DNA of 64,000 nt from Macrotis lagotis (GCF_037893015.1 NC_133666.1:467443642-467507641); one strand, 5' to 3'. Shown: positions 36,126 to 47,564, numbered from the stretch's first letter. Numbers and translations: made by a program. Notes: generated from the letters alone by a model not told the origin.

Positions 36126-36159
36126 TATCCTTCTCAAACCTAGGTAAATCTAACCATAA

Positions 36160-36356
36160 AATGAGTAAGAATTAAGGAGAGGAATAGCATTTTAGAAAAG
36201 TTAGATATGATAGCCTTCTGGGAAATTCTGAATGGGAGTAGAAAGCTATTTTTTAGATGGGCATGGCTGTGAATTAATAGAATCCTATTGTGCTGTTGTG
36301 TGAATTTAGGCAAAGTGAACTAAACAGAACTAGAACAATTTATTCAATAACTTCAA
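36160..36356 (+). mobile_element. L1-like 3' relic
   Basis: ATCCTATTGTGCTGTTGTG and CAAAGTGAACTAAACAGAAC resemble the L1 3' region. It is cut by the LTR-like element that follows. Confidence 0.45.
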
Positions 36357-36833
36357 TGTAACCCCCATCCCCAAATTTACTGGTATGGAACTCCTTGCCT
36401 GTCCCCATTGATGGAATGAATGCTCTACCCTATATAAGGGGCAGGATCAAAGTGGGAAGAAGGGGAAACTTTTAGACTTCTTCAGAGTCCTTGGGGGACT
36501 CTTCAAGCAGAATGTTACTTCTGGCACTTAAGCTCTGAAAGGGAAAATGTAAGAGTCCAATTTCAATTCAGGTCCCCAAAGGAAAAGATTCTGGAAAGTC
36601 ATGAGAAGAACTGACCCTATTCCAACTTGCTACTCCAGAAACTTCAGGGAACTTCTTTTTGGGTGAGATCTAGAAACTCTTGGTTGAGCAGAATTATCTT
36701 ATTAGTACCAATGAGAAAAAGTTCCTTTACTCAGTATTACCTGGTATGTGTTCTCTTGTGTATACCTCCTCTAATTTGTATTTTGCTATCATTTGAATAA
36801 AGGGGTTTCATTGCTACTCGCTATTTGTATTCA
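36357..36833 (+). mobile_element. LTR-like element (solo), second family
   Basis: TATATAAG at 36431 lies about 75 bases into the segment and AATAAA at 36796 lies about 37 bases before its CA end; the segment starts TGTAACC. Promoter and poly(A) signal in that order in under 500 bases suggest U3-R-U5 of an endogenous retrovirus LTR. I found no target duplication, so the ends are uncertain. No internal proviral sequence adjoins it. Confidence 0.4.
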
Positions 36834-37216
36834 TTGTGGAACTAGTATTAGAAGGGAAAGGGATCAACTGTTGGACAGAGAGTTTGAGGGCAATAATAAT
36901 TACAAAGTAATGAGAACTTAGCTTGAACTTGTGTGGGATAAAAATCCACTTAAAAATATTGAGACTCCTCTGAACAAAAAGAAAGTTTATTTTGGCTTTT
37001 TCTCAAGAAAAGGGCACACTCCACCTCTCACAAAGGTAGTGAAGATCAAGGAGCTGCCCCGAATTGACAATCAAGCAAGATTATATGGCCTAGCACAGTC
37101 CCCTCCTCCCTATCATCTTTCTCTGTTGACTCATTATTTAGTCTTCAGAGTTACATTCTACTTGTGAAAATCTACCCCAGCAACAAAGAAAAGAATGAAA
37201 GGTTTTCATAAAATAT

Positions 37217-37953
37217 TGTGTGGGATAAAAATCCACTTAAAAAATATAAAGACTCCTCTGAGCAAAAAGGAAAGTTTATTTTGGCTTTTCTCAAGAAAAG
37301 GGCATACTTCAAATCTCACAAAGGTAGTAAAGATCAAGGAGCTGCCCTGAGGTGACAGTCAAGCAAGATTATACCCCCCTCTCTTCCAACCTGATTGGTT
37401 AAGGTTGGTTTTTTAAATTTTTTTTTAATTTTTTTTTTAGTTAAGGTTTTCAGAGTTACAATCTTTACATGAAAAATCTTCCCAGCAACAAAGAGAAGAA
37501 TAAAAGGTTTTCATAAAATATTATATCACCATCCAGATGGGAGGGTATAAGAAGATTTCTAATGCCCTTCTATTAAATGAATTAATGTCTGAGTATGCAA
37601 GGCCTTCTAAGGGACTCTACTAACACTTACCAAATAAGAAAAGACATACTACTGTTCTCACAGTCCATTATCAAACAGGTGGCTAACTAAGACTGCAAGG
37701 TCTCTTCTCTGAAAGTATTCCACTATTTCCCTCCCTAATAGAATCAGTGCAAGGTCTTTTTGGAAATAGTCCACTGTTTCACTCCCTAGCAGAATAAGCA
37801 GGGTTTCTGACTGAGAATACAAGGTCTCTCTCGCTCTCTCTCTCTCCCCTAAGAATAGTCTAAGGGTAATGGTCTGTCTTTGTTTTAATGATTTTTTAAC
37901 CCCGAGAGGACTTCACTAAGAATATTAACTCTTAAGAGGGAATATTCCACTCA
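37217..37953 (-). mobile_element. Solo LTR (family A, copy 2), nested in copy 1
   Basis: A complete LTR from TGTGTGGG to CCACTCA, 737 bases, flanked by ATAT at 37213-37216 and 37954-37957. The host copy continues on both sides, which is clear from alignment with copy 3 at 61500 (CATAAAATATTATCTTACCA). Same orientation as its host. Confidence 0.85.
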
Positions 37954-38014
37954 ATATTACCTCACCATCCAGTTGGTGAGAATAACCTTCAGGGTTAAAA
38001 CTATTTTATTGAAG

Positions 38015-38161
38015 TGGCTAGGTAGCACAGTGGATAAAGCACCAGCCCTGAAGTCAGGAGCACCTGGATTCAAATCCGGTCTCAGACACTTAATAATTAC
38101 CTAGCTGTGTGGCCTTGGGCAAGGCACTTAACCCCATTTGCCTTGCAAAAACCAAAAAAAA
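38015..38161 (+). mobile_element. CORE-SINE, young subfamily, inside LTR copy 1
   Basis: GGATAAAGC and GGTCTCAG states. AAACTATTTTATTGAAG (37998-38014) and AAACTATCTTATTGAAG (38162-38178) are a 17-bp TSD with one mismatch. Confidence 0.95.
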
Positions 38162-38514
38162 AAACTATCTTATTGAAGTAACAGTCTACTAATCATCAAA
38201 CAAGAGGAGTCTTATGAGCTTCATTGGAATGCAAGGTTTTTCTCATGGGAACAGTCTACTGTTCTCCCAGTTAAGATAGTTTTATCATCAAATAGGTGAC
38301 TAACTAAAAATGCAAGGTCTCTCTGGAAATAGTCCACTATTTCCCCCCTAACAGAATCAGGAGGGTGCCTGGCTTGGAATGCAAGGTCTCTCTCCCTCTT
38401 TCTTCTAAGAATAGTCTAAGAGTAATAGTCTATCTTTGTTTTAATGATTTTTTAACCCTGAGAGGACTTCACTAGGAATATTAACTCTTAAGAGAGGAAT
38501 ATCCCACTCAAACT

Positions 38515-38790
38515 CAATCATATGCCTTCCTAGACCAATAATTTTTAAGGGAGCAGAGAGATATCATCTTAGCCTTTTCCCCCCTTCTCTCTGAGGAGTG
38601 TAGAGTGGCTTCTGGCCCCAACTTCCTATTCCTCCTCTTGGAAGAAATGAAAGTCTTCCTTAGAGAAAGGGAAAGGGAGAAGAGGCAAGAGATGCCTATT
38701 TGGCCTCCCTTTGAGCAACAACCCCCATGATTAGAGGGGCACAGCCCTTACTACACATGTGGTATCTCATTCCACATGAACTTTTCCTTT
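38515..38790. other. Intergenic sequence between LTR copy 1 and a SINE
   Basis: No features recognised. Confidence 0.4.
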
Positions 38791-38805
38791 AATATTGTAC
38801 AAGGG

Positions 38806-38951
38806 ATCCACTTGGGGCGACTAGGTGGCGCAGTAGACAAAGCACCGGCCCTGGAGTCAGGAGTACCTGGGTTCAAATCTGGTCTCAGACACTTAATAAT
38901 TACCTAGCCTTGGGCAAGCCACTTAACCCCGTTTGTCTTGCAAAAAAAAAA
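38806..38951 (+). mobile_element. CORE-SINE, young subfamily, 15-bp TSD
   Basis: GGGGCGACTAGGTGGCGCAG, AGTACCTGGG, GGTCTCAG, with a 10-base loss in the GCTGTGTGGC part. AATATTGTACAAGGG at 38791 and again at 38952. Confidence 0.94.
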
Positions 38952-39337
38952 AAATATTGTACAAGGGAAAAACTTTGAAAGACTTAAGAATTCTGGTCAA
39001 TACAGTCATTAGCCATGGTGTCAATAATGAGTGCTACCAAGCTCCTGACTGGTGAGAACTATGATGCAGAATGAGACTCATTTTAGGATGTTGCAAATGT
39101 GGGAATTGGTTTTAATTTGACTGTGCTTTTTTGTTACAAACAGGTTTTTGTTCTCTTTTGGAGGAAGTAAAAAGGAAACAAAATAATTCTTTGGTAATTA
39201 AAAAGAAACAAAATTTAAAAAGAATTAGAAGCAAAATAGATGTCTATCAACTGGAGAATGGCCAAACAAATTATAGTATAAGAATATAAAGGAATACTAT
39301 TAAATTGAAAGCAAAGACATAAAAAAGGATAGACTCA

Positions 39338-39465
39338 AGGAGCAGCTGGGTGGTGCAATGAATAGAGTACAAGTTATGGAGGAGTCAGTAGGATCTGAGT
39401 TCAAAATCCAACATTAGACATTTACTACTTGGATAAGGTACTTTACTCTGATTGACTCAAAAAAA
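39338..39465 (+). mobile_element. CORE-SINE, old and diverged
   Basis: GGAGCAGCTGGGTGGTGCAA head, AGGATCTGAGTTCAAAATCC; the end is worn. Confidence 0.8.
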
Positions 39466-39605
39466 TTGATATTTGTATGAACTTATGCAGAAGAAAATCA
39501 GGAGAATAATTTATATAATGACTAAAATATTTGAAAAATATAGGGACTTGGATGAATTCCATGACCAACTATAACTAAAGAAGACTGATGATAAAGCATG
39601 CTACC

Positions 39606-40304
39606 TGAGTGGAATATTCCCTCTTAAGAGTTAATATTCCTGGTGAAGTCTTCTCAGGGTTAAAAATCATTAAAACAAAAACAGACTATTACCCTTAGGC
39701 TATTCTTAGAAGAAGGAGAGAGGTCTTGCATTCCCAGTCAGACACCCTCCTGATTCTGCTAGAGAATGAAAGTGTACTATTTCCAGAAAGACTATGCATT
39801 GATTCTGTTAGGGAGGGAAATAGTAGAATACTCCCAGAGAAGAGACTTTGCAGTCTTAGTTAGTCACCTATTTGATAATAGACTGGGAGAACAGTAGCCT
39901 GCCTTCTCTTGTTTGATAAGTACTAAACTAAGAAGATAGAGTTCCTTAGAAGACCTTGTATACTCAGACAGTAATTCATTTATAGATAACAAAAAGGTCA
40001 TTAGAAATCTTCTTCTGATACCCTCACTATCTGGATGATAAGGTAATATTTTATGAAAATATTTCATTCTTCTCTTTGTTTCTGGGTAGATTTTTAACTC
40101 TGAAAATCTTAACCAATCAGGTTGGAAGAGATGAGGTGCTAGGCCATATAACCTTGCTTAACTGTCACCTCAGGGCAGCTCCTTGATCTTCACTACCTTT
40201 GTGAAACTTGGAGTAGGCCCTTTTCTTGAGAAAAGCAAAAGTAAACTTTCTTTTTTTGCTCAGAGGAGTCTCTATATTTTTTAAGTGAATTTTTATCCCA
40301 CACA
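39606..40304 (+). mobile_element. Solo LTR (family A, copy 4)
   Basis: 699 bases from TGAGTGGAAT to ATCCCACACA, flanked by CTACC at 39601-39605 and 40305-40309. In this orientation ATATAA lies at 40145-40150 and a degraded poly(A) signal (AGTAAA) at about 40240, which fixes the sense strand of the family. It is opposite in orientation to copies 1 and 2, 1.1 kb away. Confidence 0.85.
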
Positions 40305-40854
40305 CTACCTATCTTCTAACAGAGAGAAAACAAACTTGAGATACCAAAAAAGGTACATATTTTCACACATGGTCAGTATATACATTTGTTTTGTTTGACT
40401 ATGCTAATTTGTTATAAAGAAGACATTTCTTTTTTAATTTAAATAATTTGAAGGGAAAGGGGAGGCAATAATAGTGATGCAAAAAAGAATAAAAAGTGGG
40501 TCACTGAAGACTTTTAAGTACATAGATAAGAATAAAAAGAGTCTCATGAGGAAACAGACAAGCATGACAACTTTATAACTAATGGGTTGAATTTATTTAC
40601 TTTTTAAAGTTGATAATAATAATTAAAAAGTTTTATTTATTCTTTAAATATGAAAGCATTTATGGGTATGAATATTTATAAAATTCAGAAAACAAAAATC
40701 TTGTTTATTAAAAATGAGGATGTTTATTTTAATATTCTCTAAAGTCCTTTCTACCTCCATGGGTAAAATCTGAGATTCTCTTTTTTTGTTGAGCTGAGTT
40801 ACCTCACTCTCAATGGAAGATCTCCATCACTCTGTATTGTCTGACATATATTCT

Positions 40855-41095
40855 ATATTGTTATTTGTCCTTCATTTTTAAGAGGACTGATGACATCATG
40901 GGATGATATCTTGACTTGAACTGAATTTGCAAAAGTCTTAAATCCTACTTTCTCTTCCAGAGTCATTGAAATCCAGCAGCAAGACAAAAGTCAAGATGAC
41001 TGGTCATGGCCTGGGATACAGTGGATGATCTTGGCATCTTGGATGTCTGACCATGCCCTAAGCTTGGTCTGCTTCATCTGTCTTCATGGCCATCA
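40855..41095 (-). mobile_element. Long bipartite SINE, tail part, antisense (variant form)
   Basis: TTATTTGTCCTTCATTTTTA start and AGAGTCATTGAAATCCAGCA. Includes the ATACAGTGGATGATCTTGGC variant shared with 45960-46185. Confidence 0.65.
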
Positions 41096-41585
41096 GAACA
41101 TATTTTTCTCATGTGTTCATCCTCATTTAGGAGGATTCATTTTTCCAAATGAAAAATTCATGATTCTGTGACCCAGGAGTGCAGGTGTAAAAAGAAAAAC
41201 CACAGATTTAACAGGTTCTTACAACAAAAAAAGAAAGGGATAGATAATTAAGAATTCTTTAAAGGCCATAGGTGTTTGGGGTTGTGTAGGCCAGGTGATG
41301 ATTAACTTGAGTATAGAAAGGGGGTGATGTAAAGAGAGCATATGCCATTCTCTCCTTAAATGCCCCTTAGGATCCATGGGAGGTGTGTTTTGGGCATGGT
41401 CGGGGTCTTGTATTAGAGAGATTGCTGTAGGATATGGGGCTTTAGGATGAATCCCTACTTGGTTAAAGATGACATACTGTTATGTCTGTGCAATCTAAAT
41501 TGATCCACAGGTGGACGTGGCCAGGGTCAAAATAAAGGTCAAGAGGAAACATTTTAGCAATGCAGAGATTACAAAGGATAGTTTC

Positions 41586-41587
<2 letters not shown>

Positions 41588-41648
<61 letters not shown>
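41588..41648. repeat. (TA)n microsatellite
   Basis: About 30 uninterrupted TA units. Confidence 0.97.
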
Positions 41649-41650
<2 letters not shown>

Positions 41651-42051
41651 TACAGGATTTAAACATTTTAACAATGCAGAAAAAGATTACAAAATTTGTT
41701 TCCAATTTCATTTCTCTGTGCCCATAATTCCCTGTATTAATTCTACCAAAGGAAATTTTCACATGCTTGGGGTAGACATCCCCCTAACTTATTGATAGGT
41801 TTTCATCCTGTCCATTATCCTCAGTTTGGTTTAGCTTCCCTGCTGAGGGGATTTACCAGAATGTAGCCACTACACATGCTACAGCTTTTTTGGAACCATA
41901 GGTGAAAGTAGAGTGACAGGTAAACTCCAAAGATGAATGAGCAGCTCTGAAAAGGGCTTGGCAAGCCCCGACTCAGGCTATTCTCCTATGAATACTTTTT
42001 CTAGTTTCTGTTTTGTTCTAGATTTGGATAAATGGGTTTTTCTTTCATAAT

Positions 42052-42052
42052 T

Positions 42053-42110
<58 letters not shown>
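42052..42110. repeat. (TA)n microsatellite, interrupted
   Basis: Two TA runs separated by TATG. The second TA repeat within 500 bases. Confidence 0.96.
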
Positions 42111-42369
42111 GAATCCCTTGGATAGAAAAATTGGGGTTCTGCTTCCCTCCAGTAACGAATGACATAGCAATCAGAAGTTTGATTGAACTCAATCATGTCC
42201 CTGGACTAATAATATTTAAAGGAGTAAATTGCTGTCTAGGCTGGTACCATCCGAGTGATAACCTCCAGCCCCTACTTTTCTTCCTCTCCTAACAGGAGTC
42301 AAAGTCTCATTTAGAGAAGAGCAAGCTAGAGATGTCTATTCTGCCTCCCTTCTTTTGTGGGGGGGGGGG

Positions 42370-42465
42370 AGGCAGAGGACAAGGAAGTGATCAGATTTTA
42401 ACTAGGTCCTCCTGACTACGGGGTCAGTGGTCTTTCCACTTTGCTACCTAACTGCCTCTTCTCCC
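42370..42465 (-). mobile_element. Worn CORE-SINE fragment, antisense
   Basis: AACTAGGTCCTCCTGACTAC and CTTTGCTACCTAACTGCCTC are the SINE head reversed. Little else remains. Confidence 0.55.
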
Positions 42466-42719
42466 TCCCTTCAAGCCATATAATGACATCACCATGCAAC
42501 ATGTTGGGGGATAGGCCTTCACAACACTACACATGGCAGAGAGTACTCACTTCGTATGAATTTGTAGATGCTTTGTATCACATTATTTATACCTTTCATA
42601 ATCATTCCTTGACTGTCTACTTGTTAAATGAATTTCTTTTGAACATATACTTCAAGTGGAGATCAGCACAATGAGTTTCAATTAATTTTTCTATGTAGAT
42701 AATATTTTTATAAGTTTTA

Positions 42720-44260
42720 ATCTAGCTAGGTTCTCAGAAAATATTTCTCAAGGTTTATTAAGACTTCTAAGGGAAAATTTTTTCTTGGAGTTTTAATAAA
42801 AGGTTAAAGGTTAATAAAGGTTAACAACAACAATAATAATGGTTAGTAGAGTGTTTTTGCAAGATATTTATTATTATAATGTTACCATTATGTTCTCATA
42901 TAACACCTTCAGATCTAAAATAAATTTATTACATAAATAATTACTTATTTTTACATTTTTTCATCTCATACTAATTATGTGTTACTTGAAGCTCTTCTTC
43001 AATTTAAAAATTTAGTAATTACTTTTAATAGATTTCTTTCCTTCCTTCCTCCATGACAATTTTTGGCAGCTAAAAAAAGGATCAAAATATACAGATCCAA
43101 CATAATTTATCATTGGGGGACCCAAAAGGAAAGCATATTTATTTGTAGTTCCCTCTGTTCAAAGTGTAGGCAATTATGCTAATGTTCCTTCTACTTAATG
43201 AGGATCTCACCATTTATTCTTCACTTTTGGAAGAAGTCCAAGGACATGTTCCACATTTTGGTAACTATTTGTATTTGCTTCTTGTTAAGTGACTTTTTCT
43301 ACTGAATTTCAATGTGTAGTTTTGCTCCTTAGATTGGTGATTGTATCTTTGAATTCTTCAACCCTCCAAAAATTTATTTTGAGATATTAAGGTTGTTCTT
43401 TTTAAACTAGTGCCTTAAATTAATTTTGGAATGAAGAATAAATTATCAGCTAGGAAAATAGAAGGGATATGTTGAATCAGAAGATAATTTTATGGGGAGA
43501 ACATTTCTAGGCCTGCAAATGGTGCCATGCCTTGATCTTCAGGACCCTTTTGTAAAACTGGGGGCCTTCAGGGATGTGTATATAAATTTCTTCCTTTTCT
43601 TCCTCCTTACCTCCTTTCTTCCTTCTCTTTCTTTTTTTCTTCCTTCTGTAAAGTTCAAGTAACAAAGACCCCCATCAGGAGTCCTTTGGTGCATATCCAT
43701 ATTGACATGGAGGCCTCTATATCCTCTACCATATAGGGGAGGGGGGCTTCCCTTTCTTGGCTGCTTAAATCTTTTAAATTGGCAAGACTGAGAAGGTTCC
43801 ATCTTCCAATTACTTCCTTTTCTGTTGGCATTTGTTCAGTGAAGATCATCCATAGTATGAGTACTAAAAAACTCAACCTGTGAGAAGGGAAAGATTTTCC
43901 TTCCTCTCATCTCTTTTACCAGTCCCCTTCAGAGAAATAAGCACCTTTCTTTTCCCTTACCCTTCCCTCTTCCCTCCCTTCCTATATTCTTTCTTTCCTC
44001 CTATCCTCCATCTCTACCTCCCTTAAAATAAGCATTTATTGGGTTCCTATGTATAAGTCACTGGATTCGGCACTGGATGAGATACAAACATGAATAAGAT
44101 GGTCATTATCTTGTTCTTATAACCACCTAATCACTTTAGGGCATTTTAGACTTCTTAAGAAGAATCCTTGGTTAATACTTAAAACTTTGGAAGAACTTTT
44201 CTATGCCTTCATAAACTCAAAACAAAGGCTTTATTAATACTCAACTGATCATCTTATTTT
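42720..44260. other. Intergenic sequence with pyrimidine-rich tracts
   Basis: No genes recognised. Pyrimidine-rich stretches at 43585-43650 and 43900-44025 are the only structure. Confidence 0.5.
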
Positions 44261-44261
44261 A

Positions 44262-44577
44262 TATTGCAAGGCAATAGGGTTAAGTGATTTGCCCAAGGTC
44301 AGTTAGATAATTATTAAGTTAGGGGTGGTTAGGTGGCGCAGTGGATAGAGGACCAGCCCTGGAGTCAGGAGTACCTGAGTTCAAATCCGGCCTCAGACAC
44401 TTAATAATCACCTAGTTGTGTGGCCTTGGGCAAGCCACTTAACCCCATTTGCCTTGCAAAAACCTAAAAAAAAACCATAGATAATTATTAAGTGTCTGAA
44501 TCCTAATTTGTACTCAGGTCCTCCTGACTTCAGGGCTGGTACTCTATCTACTTCCCTACCTAGCTGCCCTGGTCATT
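44262..44577 (-). mobile_element. Old antisense CORE-SINE split by a younger SINE
   Basis: Left part GCAAGGCAATAGGGTTAAGT to TTATTAAGT (44319). Right part from GTCTGAATCCTAATTTGTAC to CTACCTAGCTGCCC. The two halves join exactly once the inner SINE and one duplicate are removed. Confidence 0.9.
44320..44477 (+). mobile_element. CORE-SINE, intermediate subfamily, nested in an older SINE
   Basis: GGGGTGGTTAGGTGGCGCAG with AGTACCTGAG. 16-bp TSD TAGATAATTATTAAGT at 44304-44319 and 44478-44493. Confidence 0.96.
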
Positions 44578-44613
44578 TTACTTTAAACATAATAAAAATT
44601 TATTTCTAATTTT

Positions 44614-44745
44614 TTTTGAGGCAATTAGGATTAAGTGACTTGCCCAGGATCACATAGTTAATAAGTGTCTGAGGTCATGTTTGAACTCAGGGCCTCCTAA
44701 CTCCAATGCCAATTCCTCTATCCACAATATTACCTATCTGTCCCA
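44614..44745 (-). mobile_element. CORE-SINE, antisense, old
   Basis: GGCAATTAGGATTAAGTGAC, AATAAGTGTCTGAGGTCATG, TTACCTATCTGTCCC. Confidence 0.85.
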
Positions 44746-45496
44746 TCTATTACCTTTGAAATTGATAGTACTTTAACCCAAGCTAAGCTAATCTAACAGG
44801 AAAAGAGTTGACTTGTCATTCATTGTGTCCAAGATTTCAAGTAGAATGTTCTTATTTTTTTAATTGTTTTTAAGACACATGTGAAAATTATGGATTGCTC
44901 TTATCTCTTCATTAAAGCAGAAAACAGAATTGCTCATTGTTTGGTACCAGTTTGTTAGCCTTTATAAGTTACCATCAGCACTTGAAAAAATATTATTACT
45001 TTAAAAATATTCTGCAAATCAAACTTTTTTCACTAACCAAGGTTTAGCTGACAACTAATAAGGCAGATTAAGAAGACTCAGAAAAACTCAAACCTTTCAA
45101 AAAATTGATAACAAGAAAATGTAAAATGGTTTGTAGTTCAGGACAATTGTAGTTAATAAAAATGTTCAGATCAATAGCTATGTGAAAACACTATCCAATG
45201 GAAAGTTTACATATTGCCATGTAAATAGCTATACTTGGTACCAAGACTGGCACATAGGGATACTTAACAAATATTTATTGATTTGTTACTGATACAACCT
45301 CCAAGATCACTGTTCATTTTTTGGGAAAATGAGTTTTCAGATCCAATACACATTGTCTATAATTTATAATAATTTTACCACCTAGACTGGGTCTGTGATT
45401 TTACTTGGAGAGGTTATTCCTTCCACAGCTACAGATCCACTGCTCCTCTGGTCTGATGTCTAAGAGATTTATCTGGGGCCACGGAAGAGTTAAATA

Positions 45497-45625
45497 GGGG
45501 AGGAAGGTGATGCAGTGGATAGAGCACTGGTCCCGGAGTCAGGTAAGACCTGAGTTCAACTCCAGCTTCAGACACTGTGTTACCCTGGTCAAGACACTAA
45601 ATCTTGATTGCCTCAAAATAACCCA
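45497..45625 (+). mobile_element. CORE-SINE, old
   Basis: GAGGAAGGTGATGCAGTGGA, TAGAGCACTGGTCCCGGAGT, AAGACCTGAGTTCAACTCCA, GATTGCCTCAAAA end. Confidence 0.8.
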
Positions 45626-45779
45626 CAGTGATAATAATCAGAAAGGATAAACAACTAAGGTCACACCGTCACAACTTGAAATGGGGCTTTCTGACTTTAA
45701 GGCAAATCCTCTATATCCCAGTGAACTTGTGAGGACAGTACATTACTATAGCCCTTTGTAGGGGGGCGGAACTTAGATC

Positions 45780-45950
45780 ATGGTTTCATTAGTAAGGAAC
45801 TCCTAAGAAGTTCTGTTTGCATTTTAGACCTTAGAGAACTCAAAAGACTTGCCCAGAATCATTTGACCAGTATGGGTCAGAGGCAAGACTTGAACCCAGT
45901 TCTTTTTACTCCAAGGCTTACTATGTACTCCTGCTTATTGATACAAAGTT
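45780..45950 (-). mobile_element. MIR-like SINE, antisense
   Basis: GACTTGCCCAGAATCATTTG and AGAGGCAAGACTTGAACCCA are the MIR core reversed. Confidence 0.6.
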
Positions 45951-45959
45951 CCAACAACC

Positions 45960-46185
45960 ATGAAGGCTTTGGTCAAACATCAAAGATGCCAAGGCCATCC
46001 ACTGCATCCTGAACCACCTCCAGTCATTTTGACTTTGTCCTGCCCCTGGACTTTGATTACTCTGGAAGAGAGAGTGAGGCTGATGACTTTGTGTAACTCT
46101 GCCTCATTTAAATCCATTTCACCTGCCAAGTCAAGATGACACCTCACGAGTTATCAGTCCTCTGAAAACAAAGGATGAACTACAA
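45960..46185 (+). mobile_element. Long SINE tail module (variant form)
   Basis: CAAGGCCATCCACTGCATCC, CCACCTCCAGTCATTTTGAC, GAGAGAGTGAGGCTGATGAC and CTGAAAACAAAGGATGAACT. It is the reverse complement of the variant at 40855-41095. Confidence 0.65.
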
Positions 46186-46189
46186 CAAT

Positions 46190-47560
46190 TGATAAAGAGT
46201 GATTTAAAAATTAGTTACAAAGTGCTTTTCTCTTGCTAGCCCTTTGAGGTAGGTATAGATGATCTAAAAGAGCAAGAAATGTGACCTGTCATCCTTACTA
46301 TTCAGTGATTCCTTTCTGCATGTTGCCATTGAGGAGGAATTCACAGGGTACAACATAATTGATATTCACATAAGGTGCTGCCTCTGTGGATATTTGATTT
46401 GCTAAATCTGTCAGAACTAGCCATGAAGTAGACTGGATGGACTTCCTCTTCTGGGTTCCCATTTCGGTCTTAAATCTCTCAAGGGAGAGTTGAAAAGAGA
46501 ACATATATTCTAGCATGTGTATACACTCACACACATTTAAAGATTAACTCTCATTTTCATAGAGGAATAAAAGAAAAGAACAAGGCAGGCAAAATGTCTT
46601 AGAGTCTGACAGCCAGTCTCCTTTTAAAATTTGTCAAACCTCATTGCTTTTTTTTGCTCTATTGCTTCCTCTTATTCTAGATAAAAGCACTCCCATTTCA
46701 TTCCCAACCCAGAATTCCCCAGATGTTGTCAGTTGTGTTACTATGCCTAAAGTATTTAGATATTTTGGTATATTTGACAATATTAGATCTCTCTTGAGGG
46801 TCTTTGAAAAGGATGCACCAGAATGCCATCGTTTTTAAAGATAATTGTTGATTTGTTTAGACAAACATTATACATCAGGATGTTTACAACTCTGCCCTTT
46901 GTGTATTGCTTTGAATAGACACCCATAGATTCCTTTGAAGGGATCTTTTTGCACAGACTTAGAAAGCTGTACAAAGACCTATTCTGTATGGCCTGGGGAG
47001 TGCAGACTCTGAAGCAAATACACTAAGCAGATGGCAGGCAGCCAGACAGTATTAATGTGACCAAATCCCTGAAGGATTAGATGCTAAGACTTTAGAAATG
47101 AATCTGAACACTAGAAACAAATTCCCTTTGCTGATTAGGAATCTTGAACAAAATACAAAAGGTACAGGTGTTTAATATACACAAAAGTCCACATTTTAAA
47201 AAGGAACAGCAACTAATTTGCATGGTAGTAAAAGTAAAAGTGTGGTTGGTGAATTTTTCTACAATGGACAATTGCTTTTTTTCCCCTTAGTCTAAACAAA
47301 ACACTTCACAATCATATAAAGACAAAGTAACTGATTTTTCTCTTTTTCCTTTTTCTGTGATTTTGTAAGTGCGAAAATAAAAGAAAATCCAAATAAAGGG
47401 AGTAAAAGAAAAGATTTTTAATAACTAGAATGTATGTGTATCTTTTGAAAATCTAAAACAAAATGATTTTTTCAAGGAACAAGATTCAAAGAACTGATTA
47501 ATTTAACATTCAGCAAGCATATAAAAGATAGAACAAGATGGTTGAATGATTGGAATGAAT
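46190..47560. other. Intergenic sequence, nothing recognised
   Basis: No repeat or gene signal that I can support. Confidence 0.5.
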
Positions 47561-47564
47561 AGGA

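Larger units (their letters stand above)
36930..38510 (-). mobile_element. Solo LTR (family A, copy 1), hosting copy 2 and a SINE
   Basis: The ends TGTGTGGGATA and ATCCCACTCA form TG...CA termini, and AACT at 36926-36929 and 38511-38514 is a 4-bp TSD. The sense orientation is minus: on that strand there is ATATAA (in GGCCATATAATC), then AATAAA about 100 bases on, then the CCCACACA end. Without nested copy 2 (37217-37953) and the SINE (38015-38161) it is about 0.69 kb. No gag, pol or env sequence is attached, so it is a solo LTR. Confidence 0.8.
39190..40490 (+). mobile_element. Old L1 3' relic interrupted by a SINE and LTR copy 4
   Basis: CAACTGGAGAATGGCCAAAC and ACCATGACCA-type L1 3' blocks run to 39605. 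L1-like sequence resumes after the LTR at 40310 (GTTTTGTTTGACTATGCTAA, GAAGGGAAAGGGGAGGCAAT). Confidence 0.5.

Noticed and set aside
36930-40304. The LTRs at 36930 and 39606 as the two ends of one provirus
   Set aside because: They are in opposite orientation, have different target duplications, and the sequence between them is L1 and SINE, not viral genes.
41463-42292. Open frames on both strands with runs of alternating Ile-Tyr
   Set aside because: They are translations of the (TA)n microsatellites at 41588 and 42052, which have no stops in some frames. The same holds for 55856-56210.
43539-43876. Two minus-strand open frames around a Lys/Arg-rich stretch
   Set aside because: The basic residues come from a pyrimidine-rich tract at 43585-43650; no domain and no splice context.
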